Assembly: GCA_002508705.1 (NCBI GenBank)
Contig: DAYL01000018.1
Span: 108,438 to 172,437, forward strand
Direction: 5' to 3'
DNA length: 64,000 nucleotides
From: Methanoculleus sp. UBA374
GTDB taxonomy: Archaea; Halobacteriota; Methanomicrobia; Methanomicrobiales; Methanoculleaceae
Both the position numbers and the translations under genes were made by a program. The notes beneath the pieces are model-generated. The model did no database searches. It was given only the letters and a program-made list of their open reading frames with translations, and was not told where the DNA came from. Of the stretch, positions 8,098 to 17,339 are shown one piece after another. Every line of letters begins with the position of its first letter. Positions within the stretch are counted from its first letter, which is position 1.

Positions 8098-9581
8098 ATA
8101 TCGGACGCGAAGAGGTTGCCGCCGCCGCAGAGGCCAGCCGCCGCCCTCTCGTCGTCCCGGTATATGCCGAGATCCCCCTCCCCGCCTCTCCGCCGGCGGA
8201 CCTCTACGCATCGCTCCGCAGGGGACCCGGGTTCCTGCTGGAGTCGCTCGAGGGGAGCGAGAAGACCGTCCGCTACTCGTTCATCTGCACCGCTCCGGCC
8301 GCCGACGTGACTGTCGCCTCCGACGGCACGCTGACGGTCTCCGGCGACTCCCGCATTCGGGAGATCGCCGACGAGGTCGCGGCGGCCGACCCCCTCGCCG
8401 CCGTCCGTTCGTTCATGGACCGGCTCCGGGTCGCTCCCTCGCCGCTTCCGCGGTTTTCGGGGGGGCTTGTCGGCTACTTCGCCTACGACCTCGTCGCGTC
8501 GATCCACCCGACCGTCCGGCCGGTCGCGGCGGAGGACCCGGAAGAGCCCGTCGCCCGGTTCATGCTGGCACAAAACTGCCTCTCCCTCGATCACCTGACG
8601 CGGCGGCTCGCGGTCATAACGAACCTGATCGTCACCGACGGGTCCGACCCCGGGGAGGAGTACCGCCGGGCCGCCGACGCAATCGCCGGAGAGATCTCCC
8701 GGATACGCAATCTCGTCCCGGGAGGTCCGGCCGACCCGGACCCTTCCGGGGTCGCGGCGTCGTCCTCATGCACCCGCAAGGAGTTCTCGGATGCGGTCCT
8801 CCAGATCAAGGAGCGTATCGCGGCAGGCGACATCTTCCAGGCGGTCCTCTCCCGGCGGCTCACCTGCCGGCTTGAGGGCGACGGGTTCGCTGTCTACCGC
8901 CGGCTCCGGGAGAGAAACCCGAGCCCCTATATGTACTACCTGGACTTCGGCGACTGCCGGGTCGCCGGGAGCAGCCCCGAGATGCTTGTCCGGGTGGAGA
9001 ACGGGCGGGTGACGACGGTCCCGATCGCCGGGACCCGGCCGCGGGGGCTGACCCCGGCGGAAGACGAGAGGCTCGCGGCCGAGCTTCTCGCGGACGAGAA
9101 GGAGCGGGCGGAGCACGTCATGCTCGTCGACCTTGCGAGGAACGACATCGGGGCGGTCTCCGCCTATGGGAGCGTCTCGGTGGAGGGGTTCATGACCGTC
9201 GAGCGGTTCTCGCACGTCCAGCATATCGTCTCCACGGTCTCGGGCAGGCTCCGGGAGGGGATGGACCGGTTCGACGTGCTGCGGTCCTGCTTCCCGGCGG
9301 GGACCGTCTCGGGCGCCCCGAAGGTCCGGGCGATGCAGATCATCGGCGAGACGGAGAGGCTCCGGCGCGGGGTCTACGCGGGTGCCGTCGGCTACCTCGG
9401 CTTTGCCGGCACGATGGATCTTGCAATAGCCATCCGGACGGTCGTCGTGCGGGGCGGCGTCGCCTCCGTCCAGGTGGGTGCGGGGATCGTGGCCGACTCC
9501 GACCCTGACAGAGAGTGGGCCGAGACCGGGAACAAAGGCCGGGCGATGCTTGCGGCGCTCGGCGCGGCGGAGGTGGAATGA
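8067..9581 (+). CDS. trpE: anthranilate synthase component I
   Basis: 504 residues, normal for TrpE. It uses chorismate and ammonia (or glutamine via TrpG) to make anthranilate, the first committed step to tryptophan. The tryptophan feedback site LLESLEGSEKTVRYS is present (about 53-67). The catalytic C-terminal half shows IKERIAAGDIFQAVLSRR, PIAGTRPRG, HVMLVDLARNDIG and CFPAGTVSGAPKVRAM. The ATG at 8067 gives an unusual charged N-terminus; homologues tend to start near NIGREEV, so a non-standard CTG start at 8094 is possible. It overlaps trpG by 4 bp. Confidence 0.96.
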   Translation: MDGARREPDLNIGREEVAAAAEASRRPLVVPVYAEIPLPASPPADLYASLRRGPGFLLESLEGSEKTVRYSFICTAPAADVTVASDGTLTVSGDSRIREIADEVAAADPLAAVRSFMDRLRVAPSPLPRFSGGLVGYFAYDLVASIHPTVRPVAAEDPEEPVARFMLAQNCLSLDHLTRRLAVITNLIVTDGSDPGEEYRRAADAIAGEISRIRNLVPGGPADPDPSGVAASSSCTRKEFSDAVLQIKERIAAGDIFQAVLSRRLTCRLEGDGFAVYRRLRERNPSPYMYYLDFGDCRVAGSSPEMLVRVENGRVTTVPIAGTRPRGLTPAEDERLAAELLADEKERAEHVMLVDLARNDIGAVSAYGSVSVEGFMTVERFSHVQHIVSTVSGRLREGMDRFDVLRSCFPAGTVSGAPKVRAMQIIGETERLRRGVYAGAVGYLGFAGTMDLAIAIRTVVVRGGVASVQVGAGIVADSDPDREWAETGNKGRAMLAALGAAEVE

Positions 9582-10159
9582 TGCGGGTGCTCGTCGTCGA
9601 CAGTTACGACAGTTTCACCTTCAACCTCTGTCAGCAGATCGGGGCGCTCGGTGCGGAGCCGGTCGTGGTGAAGAGCGATACGCCGTTTGAGCAATTCTCT
9701 CCCGAATCCTTCGGCCGGGTCGTCCTCTCGCCCGGCCCGGGGCATCCCCGGGAGTGCGCCCTCTATCGGGAGGTCCTCTCGACGATCAGCCGGACGGTTC
9801 CGACCCTCGGGGTCTGTCTCGGTCACCAGGCGATCGGCCTCGTCTTCGGAGCCAGGATCGCCAGGGCCGACCGGCTGATGCACGGGAAGCGGTCGCTCAT
9901 CCGGCACGACGGCACGGGGATCTACGCCGGGGTGGCGAGCCCCCTCGTCGCGACCCGCTACCACTCGCTCGTCATCGACCCGGCCACGGTCCCGGACTGC
10001 CTCGCGGTGACCGCCAGAAGCGACGACGGGGCGGTCATGGGTGTCCGGCACCGGGAGTTCCCGATCGAGGGAGTGCAGTTCCACCCGGAGAGCATCCTCA
10101 CCCCCGACGGGACCCGGCTGATGGAAAACTTCCTCTTCGGTCCGGGAGGCGGGACATGA
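9578..10159 (+). CDS. trpG: anthranilate synthase component II (glutamine amidotransferase)
   Basis: 193 residues. A class I glutamine amidotransferase that hydrolyses glutamine and channels ammonia to TrpE. Visible hallmarks are VVDSYDSFTFNL at the N-terminus, PGPGHP, the nucleophile elbow GVCLGHQ, and the catalytic His/Glu in GVQFHPESIL. The start may be the ATG at 9578, which overlaps the trpE stop, or the adjacent ATG at 9581. The archaeal subunits are separate rather than fused. Its stop overlaps the trpD start (ATGA). Confidence 0.96.
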   Translation: MMRVLVVDSYDSFTFNLCQQIGALGAEPVVVKSDTPFEQFSPESFGRVVLSPGPGHPRECALYREVLSTISRTVPTLGVCLGHQAIGLVFGARIARADRLMHGKRSLIRHDGTGIYAGVASPLVATRYHSLVIDPATVPDCLAVTARSDDGAVMGVRHREFPIEGVQFHPESILTPDGTRLMENFLFGPGGGT

Positions 10160-11172
10160 TCCGGGAGGCGATCGCCCGGGTCTCATCGGGTACGGACCTC
10201 ACCCCGGCCGAGGCGGGAGCGGCGATGGAGGAGATCGTGCGGGGCGCCGCGACCCCCGCCCAGATCGGCGGTTTCCTCACGGCGCTCCGGATGAAAAGGG
10301 AGACTGTCGCCGAGATCGCGGCATTCGCGCGTGTCATGCGGGCGGCTGCCGTCCCGGTCCCTCTCCCCGCCACGGAAGCGCGGGTGGATACCTGCGGGAC
10401 CGGGGGCGACGGTGCGGGAACCTTCAACATCAGCACCGCGGCCGCCTTCGTCGCGGCCGGTGCGGGGGTTTCCGTCGTGAAGCACGGGAACCGGGGCGTC
10501 TCGAGCCGGTGCGGCTCTGCCGACGTCCTCGAGGCGCTCGGCGTCTCCGTTGCGATCCCGCCCGACCGGGTCGCGGAGGTTCTTTCGGCCGCCGGGATCG
10601 CCTTCCTCTTCGCCCCGGCCTACCACCCGGCGATGCAGCACGCCCGGTCGGCCCGCGAGGAGATCGGCATCCGGACGGTCTTCAACCTTCTCGGCCCCCT
10701 CACGAACCCGGCAGGTGCCGGAGCGCACCTCCTCGGCGTCTACGACCCCCACCTGACCGTCCCGGTCGCCCGGGTGCTCGGGGACCTCGGTGCGGAGCGG
10801 GCGATGGTGGTCCACGGCGACGGTCTCGACGAGATCGCGACGAGCGGGCCGACGACGGTTGCGGAACTCCGGGACGGCGAGGTCGTAACGTATACGCTCG
10901 ACTGCACGGAGTTCGGGATTCCGCGCTCATCCGTCGCCGCTCTCCGGGGCGGCGGGGTGGAAGAGAACGCCCGGCTCCTCCTCTCCGTCCTCGCGGGGGA
11001 GAACGGCCCCGCCCGGGATATCGTCGTCCTCAACGCCGGGGCGGCGATCTACCTCGGCGGGAAAGCCGATGACGTCGCCGGCGGCATCGCCCGGGCGGAA
11101 GCGTCGATCGATTCGAGGGCGGCGCTGGATCGGCTCCGCCGGCTGGTCGAGGCGACCGGAGGCGGGGCATGA
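10156..11172 (+). CDS. trpD: anthranilate phosphoribosyltransferase
   Basis: 338 residues, standard length. It transfers phosphoribose from PRPP to anthranilate. Signature motifs are the PRPP loop DTCGTGGDGAGTFNIST (about 79-95), KHGNRGVSSRCGSADVLEALG (lysine and serine for substrate binding) and FLFAPAYHPAMQH. The start at 10156 overlaps the trpG stop (ATGA), and its end overlaps trpC by 4 bp, so translation is coupled along the operon. Confidence 0.96.
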   Translation: MIREAIARVSSGTDLTPAEAGAAMEEIVRGAATPAQIGGFLTALRMKRETVAEIAAFARVMRAAAVPVPLPATEARVDTCGTGGDGAGTFNISTAAAFVAAGAGVSVVKHGNRGVSSRCGSADVLEALGVSVAIPPDRVAEVLSAAGIAFLFAPAYHPAMQHARSAREEIGIRTVFNLLGPLTNPAGAGAHLLGVYDPHLTVPVARVLGDLGAERAMVVHGDGLDEIATSGPTTVAELRDGEVVTYTLDCTEFGIPRSSVAALRGGGVEENARLLLSVLAGENGPARDIVVLNAGAAIYLGGKADDVAGGIARAEASIDSRAALDRLRRLVEATGGGA

Positions 11173-11927
11173 TCCTCGACGAGATCGTCAGGGCGACCGG
11201 CGAGCGCCTCGCGAACCTCGCCCCCCTTCCTGCGTTCGATCCCGACGCCGTGCCTCGCCGGAGTCTTGAACAATCCCTCCGGGGTTGCCGGGAGAGACGC
11301 GCGATCATCGCCGAGGTGAAGTACGCCTCCCCGTCACGCGGGAGGATCCACGAAGGCGGCACTCCGGAGGCGATCGCCCGGGAGTTCGTCGCCGCCGGAG
11401 CCGCCGGGCTCTCGGTCCTCACCGAACCCACCTATTTTGGGGGCAGTACGGAGAACCTCGTCCGGGTGCGGCGTGCGGTCCCGGTCCCGATCCTCAGGAA
11501 GGACTTCATCATCGACGAGCGTCAGCTCAGCGAAACCCGGGCGCTCGGCGCCGATGCCGTCCTCCTGATCGCCCGGGTGCTCGGGAGCCGTCTCTCCGCG
11601 TTCGTTGACGAGGCGCACGCGCTCGGTCTCGAGCCGCTCGTCGAGGTCCACGACAGGGACGAGATGGAGCAGGCCATCGCCACCGGGGCGGGCCTCATCG
11701 GGATCAACAACCGCAACCTCGAGACGATGAGGGTCGATCTTACGACGACGGTCCGCCTTGCAGAGGCGGCACGCGGCGAGGGGAGGACCGTGGTCTCCGA
11801 GAGCGGCATCGCCTGGCCCTACGACGTCCGGCGCCTCTCCCGGCACTGCGATGCGTTCCTGATCGGGTCCGCCCTGATGTCGGCCAGGGACCGGCGGAAA
11901 AGACTGGAGGGATTTATATTCGCGTGA
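11169..11927 (+). CDS. trpC: indole-3-glycerol-phosphate synthase
   Basis: 252 residues, a TIM barrel. It closes the indole ring from carboxyphenylamino-deoxyribulose phosphate. Catalytic motifs are IIAEVKYASPSRG (lysine and serine), ILRKDFIID (catalytic lysine), LVEVHD (glutamate), IGINNRNL and VVSESGI. It starts at an ATG overlapping the trpD stop and ends overlapping the GTG start of trpF. It is not fused to trpF, unlike in enterobacteria. Confidence 0.96.
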   Translation: MILDEIVRATGERLANLAPLPAFDPDAVPRRSLEQSLRGCRERRAIIAEVKYASPSRGRIHEGGTPEAIAREFVAAGAAGLSVLTEPTYFGGSTENLVRVRRAVPVPILRKDFIIDERQLSETRALGADAVLLIARVLGSRLSAFVDEAHALGLEPLVEVHDRDEMEQAIATGAGLIGINNRNLETMRVDLTTTVRLAEAARGEGRTVVSESGIAWPYDVRRLSRHCDAFLIGSALMSARDRRKRLEGFIFA

Positions 11928-12496
11928 AGATCTGCGGGATGACGAGCCCGGAAGACGCCAGAGCGGCAGCCGCGGCGGGAGCCGACGCGATCGGCGTGGT
12001 GCTCGCGAGCCCCTCGCCGCGGTCGGTGAGCCCTGATGCGGCCCGGGAGATATTCGCGGCGGTCCCGCCGTTCGTGACGAGGGTCGCCGTCACCTCGACC
12101 GCCCGGGCGGAGGACCTCGCGGAGATCCTCCTCTTGCGGCCGGATGCGGTGCAGGTCTCGGGCAGCCTTTATCTGCCCCGGGATACCGGGGTCGCGGTCA
12201 TCCGGATGCTTGCGCCCGGCGACCCCCCGCGGGGCGACTGCGACGCGGTGATCGTCGACGGCAGCCACGGCACCGGGCGGGCGTTCGATCCCGGATACGC
12301 GAGAAGATGCGTGGCTTCCTCCCCGGTGCCGGTCATCCTCGCGGGTGGGCTTTCCCCCGGCAACGTCGCCGCGGCAATCCGGAAGGTAAGGCCCTACGCC
12401 GTCGACGTCGCTTCAGGCGTCGAGGCAGCGCCGGGGGTCAAGGACGAGCGCCTCATGCGGGAGTTCGTGAAGATATGCAGGACGATCGATTCATGA
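11924..12496 (+). CDS. trpF: phosphoribosylanthranilate isomerase
   Basis: 190 residues, slightly short but complete. It isomerises phosphoribosylanthranilate to the ribulose form. The catalytic cysteine sits in KICGMT at the N-terminus and the catalytic aspartate in [12 protein letters not shown]. The phosphate-binding end is [10 protein letters not shown] and VDVASGVE. The start codon is GTG overlapping the trpC stop (GTGA, 11924-11927); the stop overlaps trpB. Confidence 0.94.
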   Translation: MKICGMTSPEDARAAAAAGADAIGVVLASPSPRSVSPDAAREIFAAVPPFVTRVAVTSTARAEDLAEILLLRPDAVQVSGSLYLPRDTGVAVIRMLAPGDPPRGDCDAVIVDGSHGTGRAFDPGYARRCVASSPVPVILAGGLSPGNVAAAIRKVRPYAVDVASGVEAAPGVKDERLMREFVKICRTIDS

Positions 12497-13665
12497 AAGC
12501 AGGACGATACGGAGTATACGGCGGGCAGTACGTGCCCGAAACCCTGATGAGCGCGTTGATCGAGCTTGAGGAGACCTACGGGCGGGTCCGTGAGGACCCG
12601 GAGTTCTCCCGCCGGCTCTCCTGGTACCTGCACGAGTATGCCGGGCGGGAGACCCCGCTCACCTTCTGCGAGAACCTCTCCCGCGACCTCGGCTGCCGGG
12701 TTTACCTGAAGCGGGAGGACCTCCTCCACGGCGGTGCGCACAAGCTGAACAACACCCTCGGCCAGGCGCTCATGGCGAAGTTCATGGGCAAGCGGCGGCT
12801 CATCGCCGAGACCGGCGCCGGGCAGCACGGCGTCGCGACGGCGATCGCGGGCGCGGCCCTCGGTCTCCCCGTCGAGGTCTACATGGGCGAGGTGGACACC
12901 CGGCGCCAGGCGCTCAACGTCTTTCGGATGGAACTCCTCGGTGCCCGGGTCATCCCGGTCGTCTCCGGGACGCGGACCTTGAAGGACGCCATCAACGCGG
13001 CGATGCGCGACTGGGTGGCGAACCTCCGGGAGACCCACTACCTGCTCGGCTCCTGCGTCGGCCCGCACCCCTTCCCCCGAATCGTCCGCGACTTCCAGTC
13101 GGTCATCGGCGAGGAGGCGCGGCGGCAGGTGCTCGAACGGGAAGGGCGGCTCCCCGATACCGTCGTCGCCTGTGTCGGCGGGGGTTCGAACGCGATCGGG
13201 ATCTTCTACCCGTTCACAAACGACGACGTGGCGCTGGTCGGCGTTGAGGCGGGCGGCGAGGGGCTTGAGTCCGGCCATCACGGGGCCTCGCTCTCGCGGG
13301 GCTCGGTCGGGGTCTTCCAGGGGGCGCTCTCCTACCTCCTCCAGGACGATGACGGCCAGGCGCTCGAGACGCACTCCGTCGCCGCGGGCCTCGACCACCC
13401 CTCCGTCGGGCCGGAACACGCCATGCTGAAGGACTCGGGAAGGGTCCGCTACGAGGCGGTCACCGACGCCGAGGCCCTCCACGCCTTCCGCTACCTCTCC
13501 CGTACCGAAGGGATCATCCCGGCGCTCGAGTCGGCCCATGCGGTCGCCTACGCCCTCCGGGCGGCCGACGACCTCGATAAGGACGGCATTCTCGTCATCA
13601 ACCTCTCGGGGAGGGGCGACAAGGACGTCGCCGACATCGCGAGCCTTCACGGGGGTGCGGCATGA
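12493..13665 (+). CDS. trpB: tryptophan synthase beta chain (TrpB1)
   Basis: 390 residues. It condenses indole with serine using PLP and works as an alpha2-beta2 complex with TrpA. It starts with the typical [16 protein letters not shown]. The PLP lysine is in [13 protein letters not shown], followed by [12 protein letters not shown] and the phosphate cup [10 protein letters not shown]; the end is LSGRGDKD. I chose the ATG at 12493, which overlaps the trpF stop; an in-frame ATG at 12475 would add six residues. Co-existence with trpB2 in one operon is known in some archaea. Confidence 0.96.
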   Translation: MKAGRYGVYGGQYVPETLMSALIELEETYGRVREDPEFSRRLSWYLHEYAGRETPLTFCENLSRDLGCRVYLKREDLLHGGAHKLNNTLGQALMAKFMGKRRLIAETGAGQHGVATAIAGAALGLPVEVYMGEVDTRRQALNVFRMELLGARVIPVVSGTRTLKDAINAAMRDWVANLRETHYLLGSCVGPHPFPRIVRDFQSVIGEEARRQVLEREGRLPDTVVACVGGGSNAIGIFYPFTNDDVALVGVEAGGEGLESGHHGASLSRGSVGVFQGALSYLLQDDDGQALETHSVAAGLDHPSVGPEHAMLKDSGRVRYEAVTDAEALHAFRYLSRTEGIIPALESAHAVAYALRAADDLDKDGILVINLSGRGDKDVADIASLHGGAA

Positions 13666-14471
13666 GCAGGATCGAGCGCCTCTTTGCCCGGAAAAGCCCG
13701 GTCTTCATCGGGTTTACCGTCGCCGGAGACCCTGATAGAGAGAGATCGTTCGGGGTGGCGGCGGCGATGGTCGATGCGGGCGTCGACCTCCTCGAGATCG
13801 CCGTCCCCTACTCCGACCCGGTGGCGGACGGCCCCGTGATCGAACGGGCGCACGTTCGCGCCCTCCGTGCGGGCACCACGCCGGACGACGTCTTCACGCT
13901 CGTCCGACGGGTCAGGGAGTACGCGCCGGGCCTTCCCGTCGTCCTCTTCACCTACTACAACATCGTCTACCGCCGGGGACCCGACCGGTTCTTTTCGGAG
14001 GCCGCGGCCGCCGGTGCGGACGGCGTCCTCATCGTGGACCTTCCCGCCGAGGAGTCGGAAGAGGTCGGGCCATCCTCTCTCCGGTACGGGATCGACCGGA
14101 TCGCGCTCATCGCCCCGACGACGTCGCCGGAGCGCCGGCGGAGGACCCTCCGGGACGCCTCCGGGTTCGTCTACCTGATCTCGCTTGAAGGGGTGACCGG
14201 CGAGCGCGACCGGTTGCCTCCCATCGCCGGGCTGGTCGATGCGGTGCGGAGGGAGACGGACCTTCCGCTCGCCGTCGGGTTCGGGGTCTCGCGCCCGGAA
14301 CACGTCCGGAGCGTCGTCGATGCCGGCGCGGACGGCGTCATCGTGGGAAGCGCCCTCGTCCGGATCGTCGAGGAGCACATGGGCGACGAGGCCGGGATGC
14401 ACGAAGCCCTCCGCACCGCGATCAGGGCGCTCAAGGGCGGGCTCGCCCCCGACTCGGGGGTGGAGGGATGA
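13662..14471 (+). CDS. trpA: tryptophan synthase alpha chain
   Basis: 269 residues, a TIM barrel. It cleaves indole-3-glycerol phosphate to indole and glyceraldehyde-3-phosphate. The catalytic glutamate is in [11 protein letters not shown] and the catalytic aspartate in [10 protein letters not shown]; the phosphate-binding loops are [10 protein letters not shown] and GVIVGSALV. It overlaps trpB at its start and the next gene at its end, both by 4 bp. Confidence 0.96.
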   Translation: MSRIERLFARKSPVFIGFTVAGDPDRERSFGVAAAMVDAGVDLLEIAVPYSDPVADGPVIERAHVRALRAGTTPDDVFTLVRRVREYAPGLPVVLFTYYNIVYRRGPDRFFSEAAAAGADGVLIVDLPAEESEEVGPSSLRYGIDRIALIAPTTSPERRRRTLRDASGFVYLISLEGVTGERDRLPPIAGLVDAVRRETDLPLAVGFGVSRPEHVRSVVDAGADGVIVGSALVRIVEEHMGDEAGMHEALRTAIRALKGGLAPDSGVEG

Positions 14472-15571
14472 GACGGGCCATCGGGTTCCTGCTCAACCCT
14501 ATCGCCGGGATGGGCGGCACGGTGGGGCTCGCGGGGACGGACGGCGTGGTCGCGGAAGCCCTCCGGCGCGGAGCGGCCCCACGCTCGGCCGGTCGGGCCG
14601 TGCAGGTCCTCTCTCTCCTCAAAGACGACGATATCACATGGTGCACCTGTTCGGCGCCGATGGGCGAGGACGCCCTTATTGACGCAGGGATCGACCGCTC
14701 CACGGTCCTCTACCGCCCCGCCGTCTCGACCGGCGCCGCCGATACGAAGGCCGCCTGCCGGGCGTTTCTTGAGGCCGGGGTCGATCTCGTCGCCTTCTGC
14801 GGCGGGGACGGGACGGCACGGGACGTCTTCGACGCCGTCGGCCGGGAGGTGCCGGTCCTCGGCATCCCTGCCGGGGTGAAGATGTACTCGGCGGTCTTTG
14901 CGGTCGACCCTCCGGCGGCGGTCACCCTCATCCGCGAGACGGGGCGAGCCCCCTGCCGAGACTCCGAGGTGATGGATATCGATGAGGGGGCCTACCGGTC
15001 GGGCCGTCTTGCCGCCCGGCTCTACGGGTATGCACGCGTTCCGTATCTTCCGGAGCGGATACAGAGCGGAAAGCAGGTCTTCGAGCAGCAGGACGAGGAG
15101 CGGGCGAAGGACGATATCGCCGCGTTCATCAACGAGGTCATGCTGCCGGATACGCTTTATATCATCGGCGCCGGGAGCACGACGGCCCGGATCATGGAGC
15201 GGCTCGGTCTTGCCCCGACCCTCCTCGGGGTCGACGCCGTCCGGGGCGGGGAGGTCGTCGCCCGCAATGCCGACGAGAAGACGCTTCTCTCCCTCCTCGA
15301 CAGATACCCGCGGGCGAAGATCGTCGCGAGCCCCATCGGCGCCCAGGGGTTCGTTCTCGGGCGGGGAAACCAGCAGATCAGCCCGGCCGTCATCCGGAAG
15401 GCCGGACTACGGAACCTGATCGTGGTTGCCACGCCGGGAAAGCTCGCCGCGACTCCCCTCCTGTACGTCGACTCCGGCGATGCGGCGCTCGACCGGGAGG
15501 TCGGGGACTCTTTCCTGGTTGTCTCCGGCTACCGGATGGCGCAGCGGAAGCGGGTCGTCCATCCCATGTGA
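14468..15571 (+). CDS. ATP-NAD kinase (AcoX-like) family protein
   Basis: 367 residues. The GGDGT motif in FCGGDGTARDV (about 113-123), preceded by an N-terminal FLLNPIAGMGG strand-loop, marks the NAD/diacylglycerol kinase superfamily; the length and C-terminal part (VASPIGAQGFVLGRGNQQISP) fit the archaeal COG3199/AcoX-like group. It may phosphorylate NAD or a related substrate, but members of this group are poorly characterised. The ATG overlaps the trpA stop, so it is probably the last gene of the trp transcript, although it has no known part in tryptophan synthesis. Confidence 0.85.
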   Translation: MRRAIGFLLNPIAGMGGTVGLAGTDGVVAEALRRGAAPRSAGRAVQVLSLLKDDDITWCTCSAPMGEDALIDAGIDRSTVLYRPAVSTGAADTKAACRAFLEAGVDLVAFCGGDGTARDVFDAVGREVPVLGIPAGVKMYSAVFAVDPPAAVTLIRETGRAPCRDSEVMDIDEGAYRSGRLAARLYGYARVPYLPERIQSGKQVFEQQDEERAKDDIAAFINEVMLPDTLYIIGAGSTTARIMERLGLAPTLLGVDAVRGGEVVARNADEKTLLSLLDRYPRAKIVASPIGAQGFVLGRGNQQISPAVIRKAGLRNLIVVATPGKLAATPLLYVDSGDAALDREVGDSFLVVSGYRMAQRKRVVHPM

Positions 15572-15583
15572 CCCGAAAACCCA

Positions 15584-15596
15584 GGGTTTATCCCCG
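15584..15596 (+). promoter_or_regulatory. promoter of the CcdA-like gene
   Basis: AGGGTTTATCCCC holds a TATA element centred near 15590. It is about 28 bp from the GTG at 15618, implying a leaderless transcript. Confidence 0.45.
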
Positions 15597-15617
15597 GTCG
15601 GCGTCTAACCTCTCTTG

Positions 15618-16283
15618 GTGACATCCTTCGACCCCTCGGTCCTCGGGATCTTCGTCTTCGGCCTCTTCGCCGGCATCTGCCCCTGCAACAGCGTCCTCTG
15701 CCTCGGCCTTATCGGGTATCTGACGAGCGGGAAGACCGATCTCACGCTTGCCGGCATCCTTAAACTGACTGTGGCGTTCTCGTTCGGGACCGTCCTCGTC
15801 CTCCTGCCGCTCGGGGCGGTCGCGGGCTACGTCGGGGAGTACCTCCTCTTCCTGAACGAGACCGTCGCGTGGGCGATCGGCGGGGTGCTGTTGATCCTTA
15901 TGGGGCTGCAGCTCCTGCACGTCTACAAACCGCCGATACGAAGCATCTTCAATCTCTTCCGGGCGCCCATCTCTTACTCCGTCACGGGGGCGTTTCTGCT
16001 CGGGCTCTCGTTCGGGGCGATCACCGTGGGGCGCGGGGCGCCGATGCTGCTCGTCGTCCTGACCTACATCGCGCTCTACCAGACGGCGGTCGAGGGGTTC
16101 TTTACGATCCTTGTGTATGCGGTGGGGCTCTCGCTCCCCCTGATAGCGATCAGCTCGCTCGGGGGCGCTCTCGGGAAGAAGGTCAAGGAGAGGGCGAGGG
16201 TGAGCGGCGAGGTCTTCGACCGGGTTGTCGGCGTCGCGATCATCGCGATCGGGGTCTATTTCCTGTACCTTGCGTTCCTGTGA
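15618..16283 (+). CDS. CcdA/DsbD-like membrane protein
   Basis: About 221 residues with six predicted membrane helices. Helix 1 contains CPCNSVLC (near residue 21), recalling the first redox helix of CcdA/DsbD proteins, which carry electrons across the membrane to extracytoplasmic thiols. The fourth-helix region (LLGLSFGAITVGRGAPMLL), where CcdA normally has its partner cysteine after a proline, has no cysteine, so classical thiol relay is doubtful. Either the three cysteines of helix 1 work together or the protein has another role, such as sulfur or metal transport. The start is TTG 15615 or GTG 15618; I prefer GTG. Confidence 0.75.
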   Translation: MTSFDPSVLGIFVFGLFAGICPCNSVLCLGLIGYLTSGKTDLTLAGILKLTVAFSFGTVLVLLPLGAVAGYVGEYLLFLNETVAWAIGGVLLILMGLQLLHVYKPPIRSIFNLFRAPISYSVTGAFLLGLSFGAITVGRGAPMLLVVLTYIALYQTAVEGFFTILVYAVGLSLPLIAISSLGGALGKKVKERARVSGEVFDRVVGVAIIAIGVYFLYLAFL

Positions 16284-16323
16284 TGGCCCTCGGAAGGTGT
16301 TGTTCTGTTCTCCGGGGTCATTC

Positions 16324-16893
16324 CTATCTTTTCCTGTTGGGGCGCCCCTCTTCCCGGGAATCGGGGTCCAGTGAGGGAATCAGCCGGAGGGCGGCATAGA
16401 GGACCACTGCGACGAGAACGCATTCGAGGTAAAACCCGAAAAGCGTGAACGCGGAGAAGACCAGGTTGTATGCGGGCGTATCCACGGCGAGCGGGAGGGC
16501 GCTCATGACGCCGTCGAAGAGCCACCCAAATATGGGAACTCTATCTGCGAGCAACGGGGCGGGCCCGCCCGCCAACCTGTCAGGGTTCACCAGCAGGGCG
16601 ACGACGAAGGGGACCGAGGCCGCAACGGCGACGAGCATCGCCTGCCGCTGTCTGCGGACCGGGACGGCGCCCTCGATCAGGGGGAGCGGCGTCGCGGCTC
16701 CCGCGACTGCAAGGGTGACGATCACGAGGGCGAAGACGGGGAGGAGGGACTGCGGTTCCGATGTCCCGGCGATGTCGACGAAGAGCGCCCAGACTGCGCA
16801 CGCACCGACCGCAACAAGGGGCGGGATCGCCGCTCGCCGCCGGTTCCGGGCTATAGTTCTTCTATGATGGGTTGAGGTGGCTCTATACAACAT
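16324..16893 (-). CDS. membrane protein of unknown function
   Basis: About 189 residues, five predicted membrane helices, and a basic, Arg-rich C-terminus (EEGRPNRKR). I recognise no family. I chose the ATG at 16893 because the longer frame (to 16980) runs into the conserved promoter box at 16961-16993. The start has a GTGAG ribosome binding site about 8 nt upstream. The gene converges on the CcdA-like gene. Its promoter places it in the same regulon as the secreted and membrane genes further on. Confidence 0.65.
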   Translation of the reverse strand: MLYRATSTHHRRTIARNRRRAAIPPLVAVGACAVWALFVDIAGTSEPQSLLPVFALVIVTLAVAGAATPLPLIEGAVPVRRQRQAMLVAVAASVPFVVALLVNPDRLAGGPAPLLADRVPIFGWLFDGVMSALPLAVDTPAYNLVFSAFTLFGFYLECVLVAVVLYAALRLIPSLDPDSREEGRPNRKR

Positions 16894-16960
16894 TTCTGCA
16901 CTCACAAGGGGTTTGATCCGGGAACGGGGCTCTATATCCTGTGTGAAGGTCAACGTTCTT

Positions 16961-16993
16961 CTATAAACGATTTCTGTCACAAACCTCTACATG
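16961..16993 (-). promoter_or_regulatory. secretome promoter box (copy 1)
   Basis: On the minus strand this reads TGTAGAGGTTTGTGACAGAA, followed by the TATA element CGTTTATAG. It matches the recurrent box TGTARAGARRNNTGASAGAA and lies about 70 bp ahead of the start codon of the membrane protein at 16324-16893. Confidence 0.75.
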
Positions 16994-17026
16994 TCGGTCA
17001 GCCCCGGGTTTTCGACCGGGATCGTG

Positions 17027-17335
17027 CGGCGTACCTCGCATCCGGGCCACTCCCGGGATCAACCACGCTTCCCTCTCCCGCAGGCCGGGGTCAACGCCGG
17101 AACGCTCCGGTACCGTCTTGAGGTCCTCCGCCGGACGGGGAAGGTCCACTCAGAGCACGATCACGGGTTCCTTATTACGCAAGCAGTAAGGCGACCTGCG
17201 GGCAGGAGATCGGTGGGATACGGGAGCAAATTTCCGGTATCTTATAATACCGGGAATGGCGCGGAAAGAGGTGCATCTGCACCCGGGATCGCCGGTGCAT
17301 CGGTGACCCGGCACTGTCCGCAGAAAAGATCTCTA
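17027..17335 (+). pseudogene. remnant of a membrane-anchored winged-helix regulator
   Basis: Two frames together carry degraded matches to the regulator encoded at 26824-27531. RIRATPGINHASLSRRPG in one frame is continued by GVNAGTLRYRLEVLRRTGKV and EHDHGFL in the next; the intact gene has the same order. Further on, GIAGASVTRH corresponds to its second helix-turn-helix. A missing base near 17090 and later losses make the copy non-functional. No membrane part remains. Confidence 0.7.
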
Positions 17336-17339
17336 TACA

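Noticed and set aside
12394..13650. Long open frames on the strand opposite trpB, and similarly opposite trpB2, comDE, cysteate synthase and hppA
   Set aside because: They mirror strongly GC-biased third positions of well supported genes and have compositions rich in Arg, Pro and Gly with no recognisable motif.
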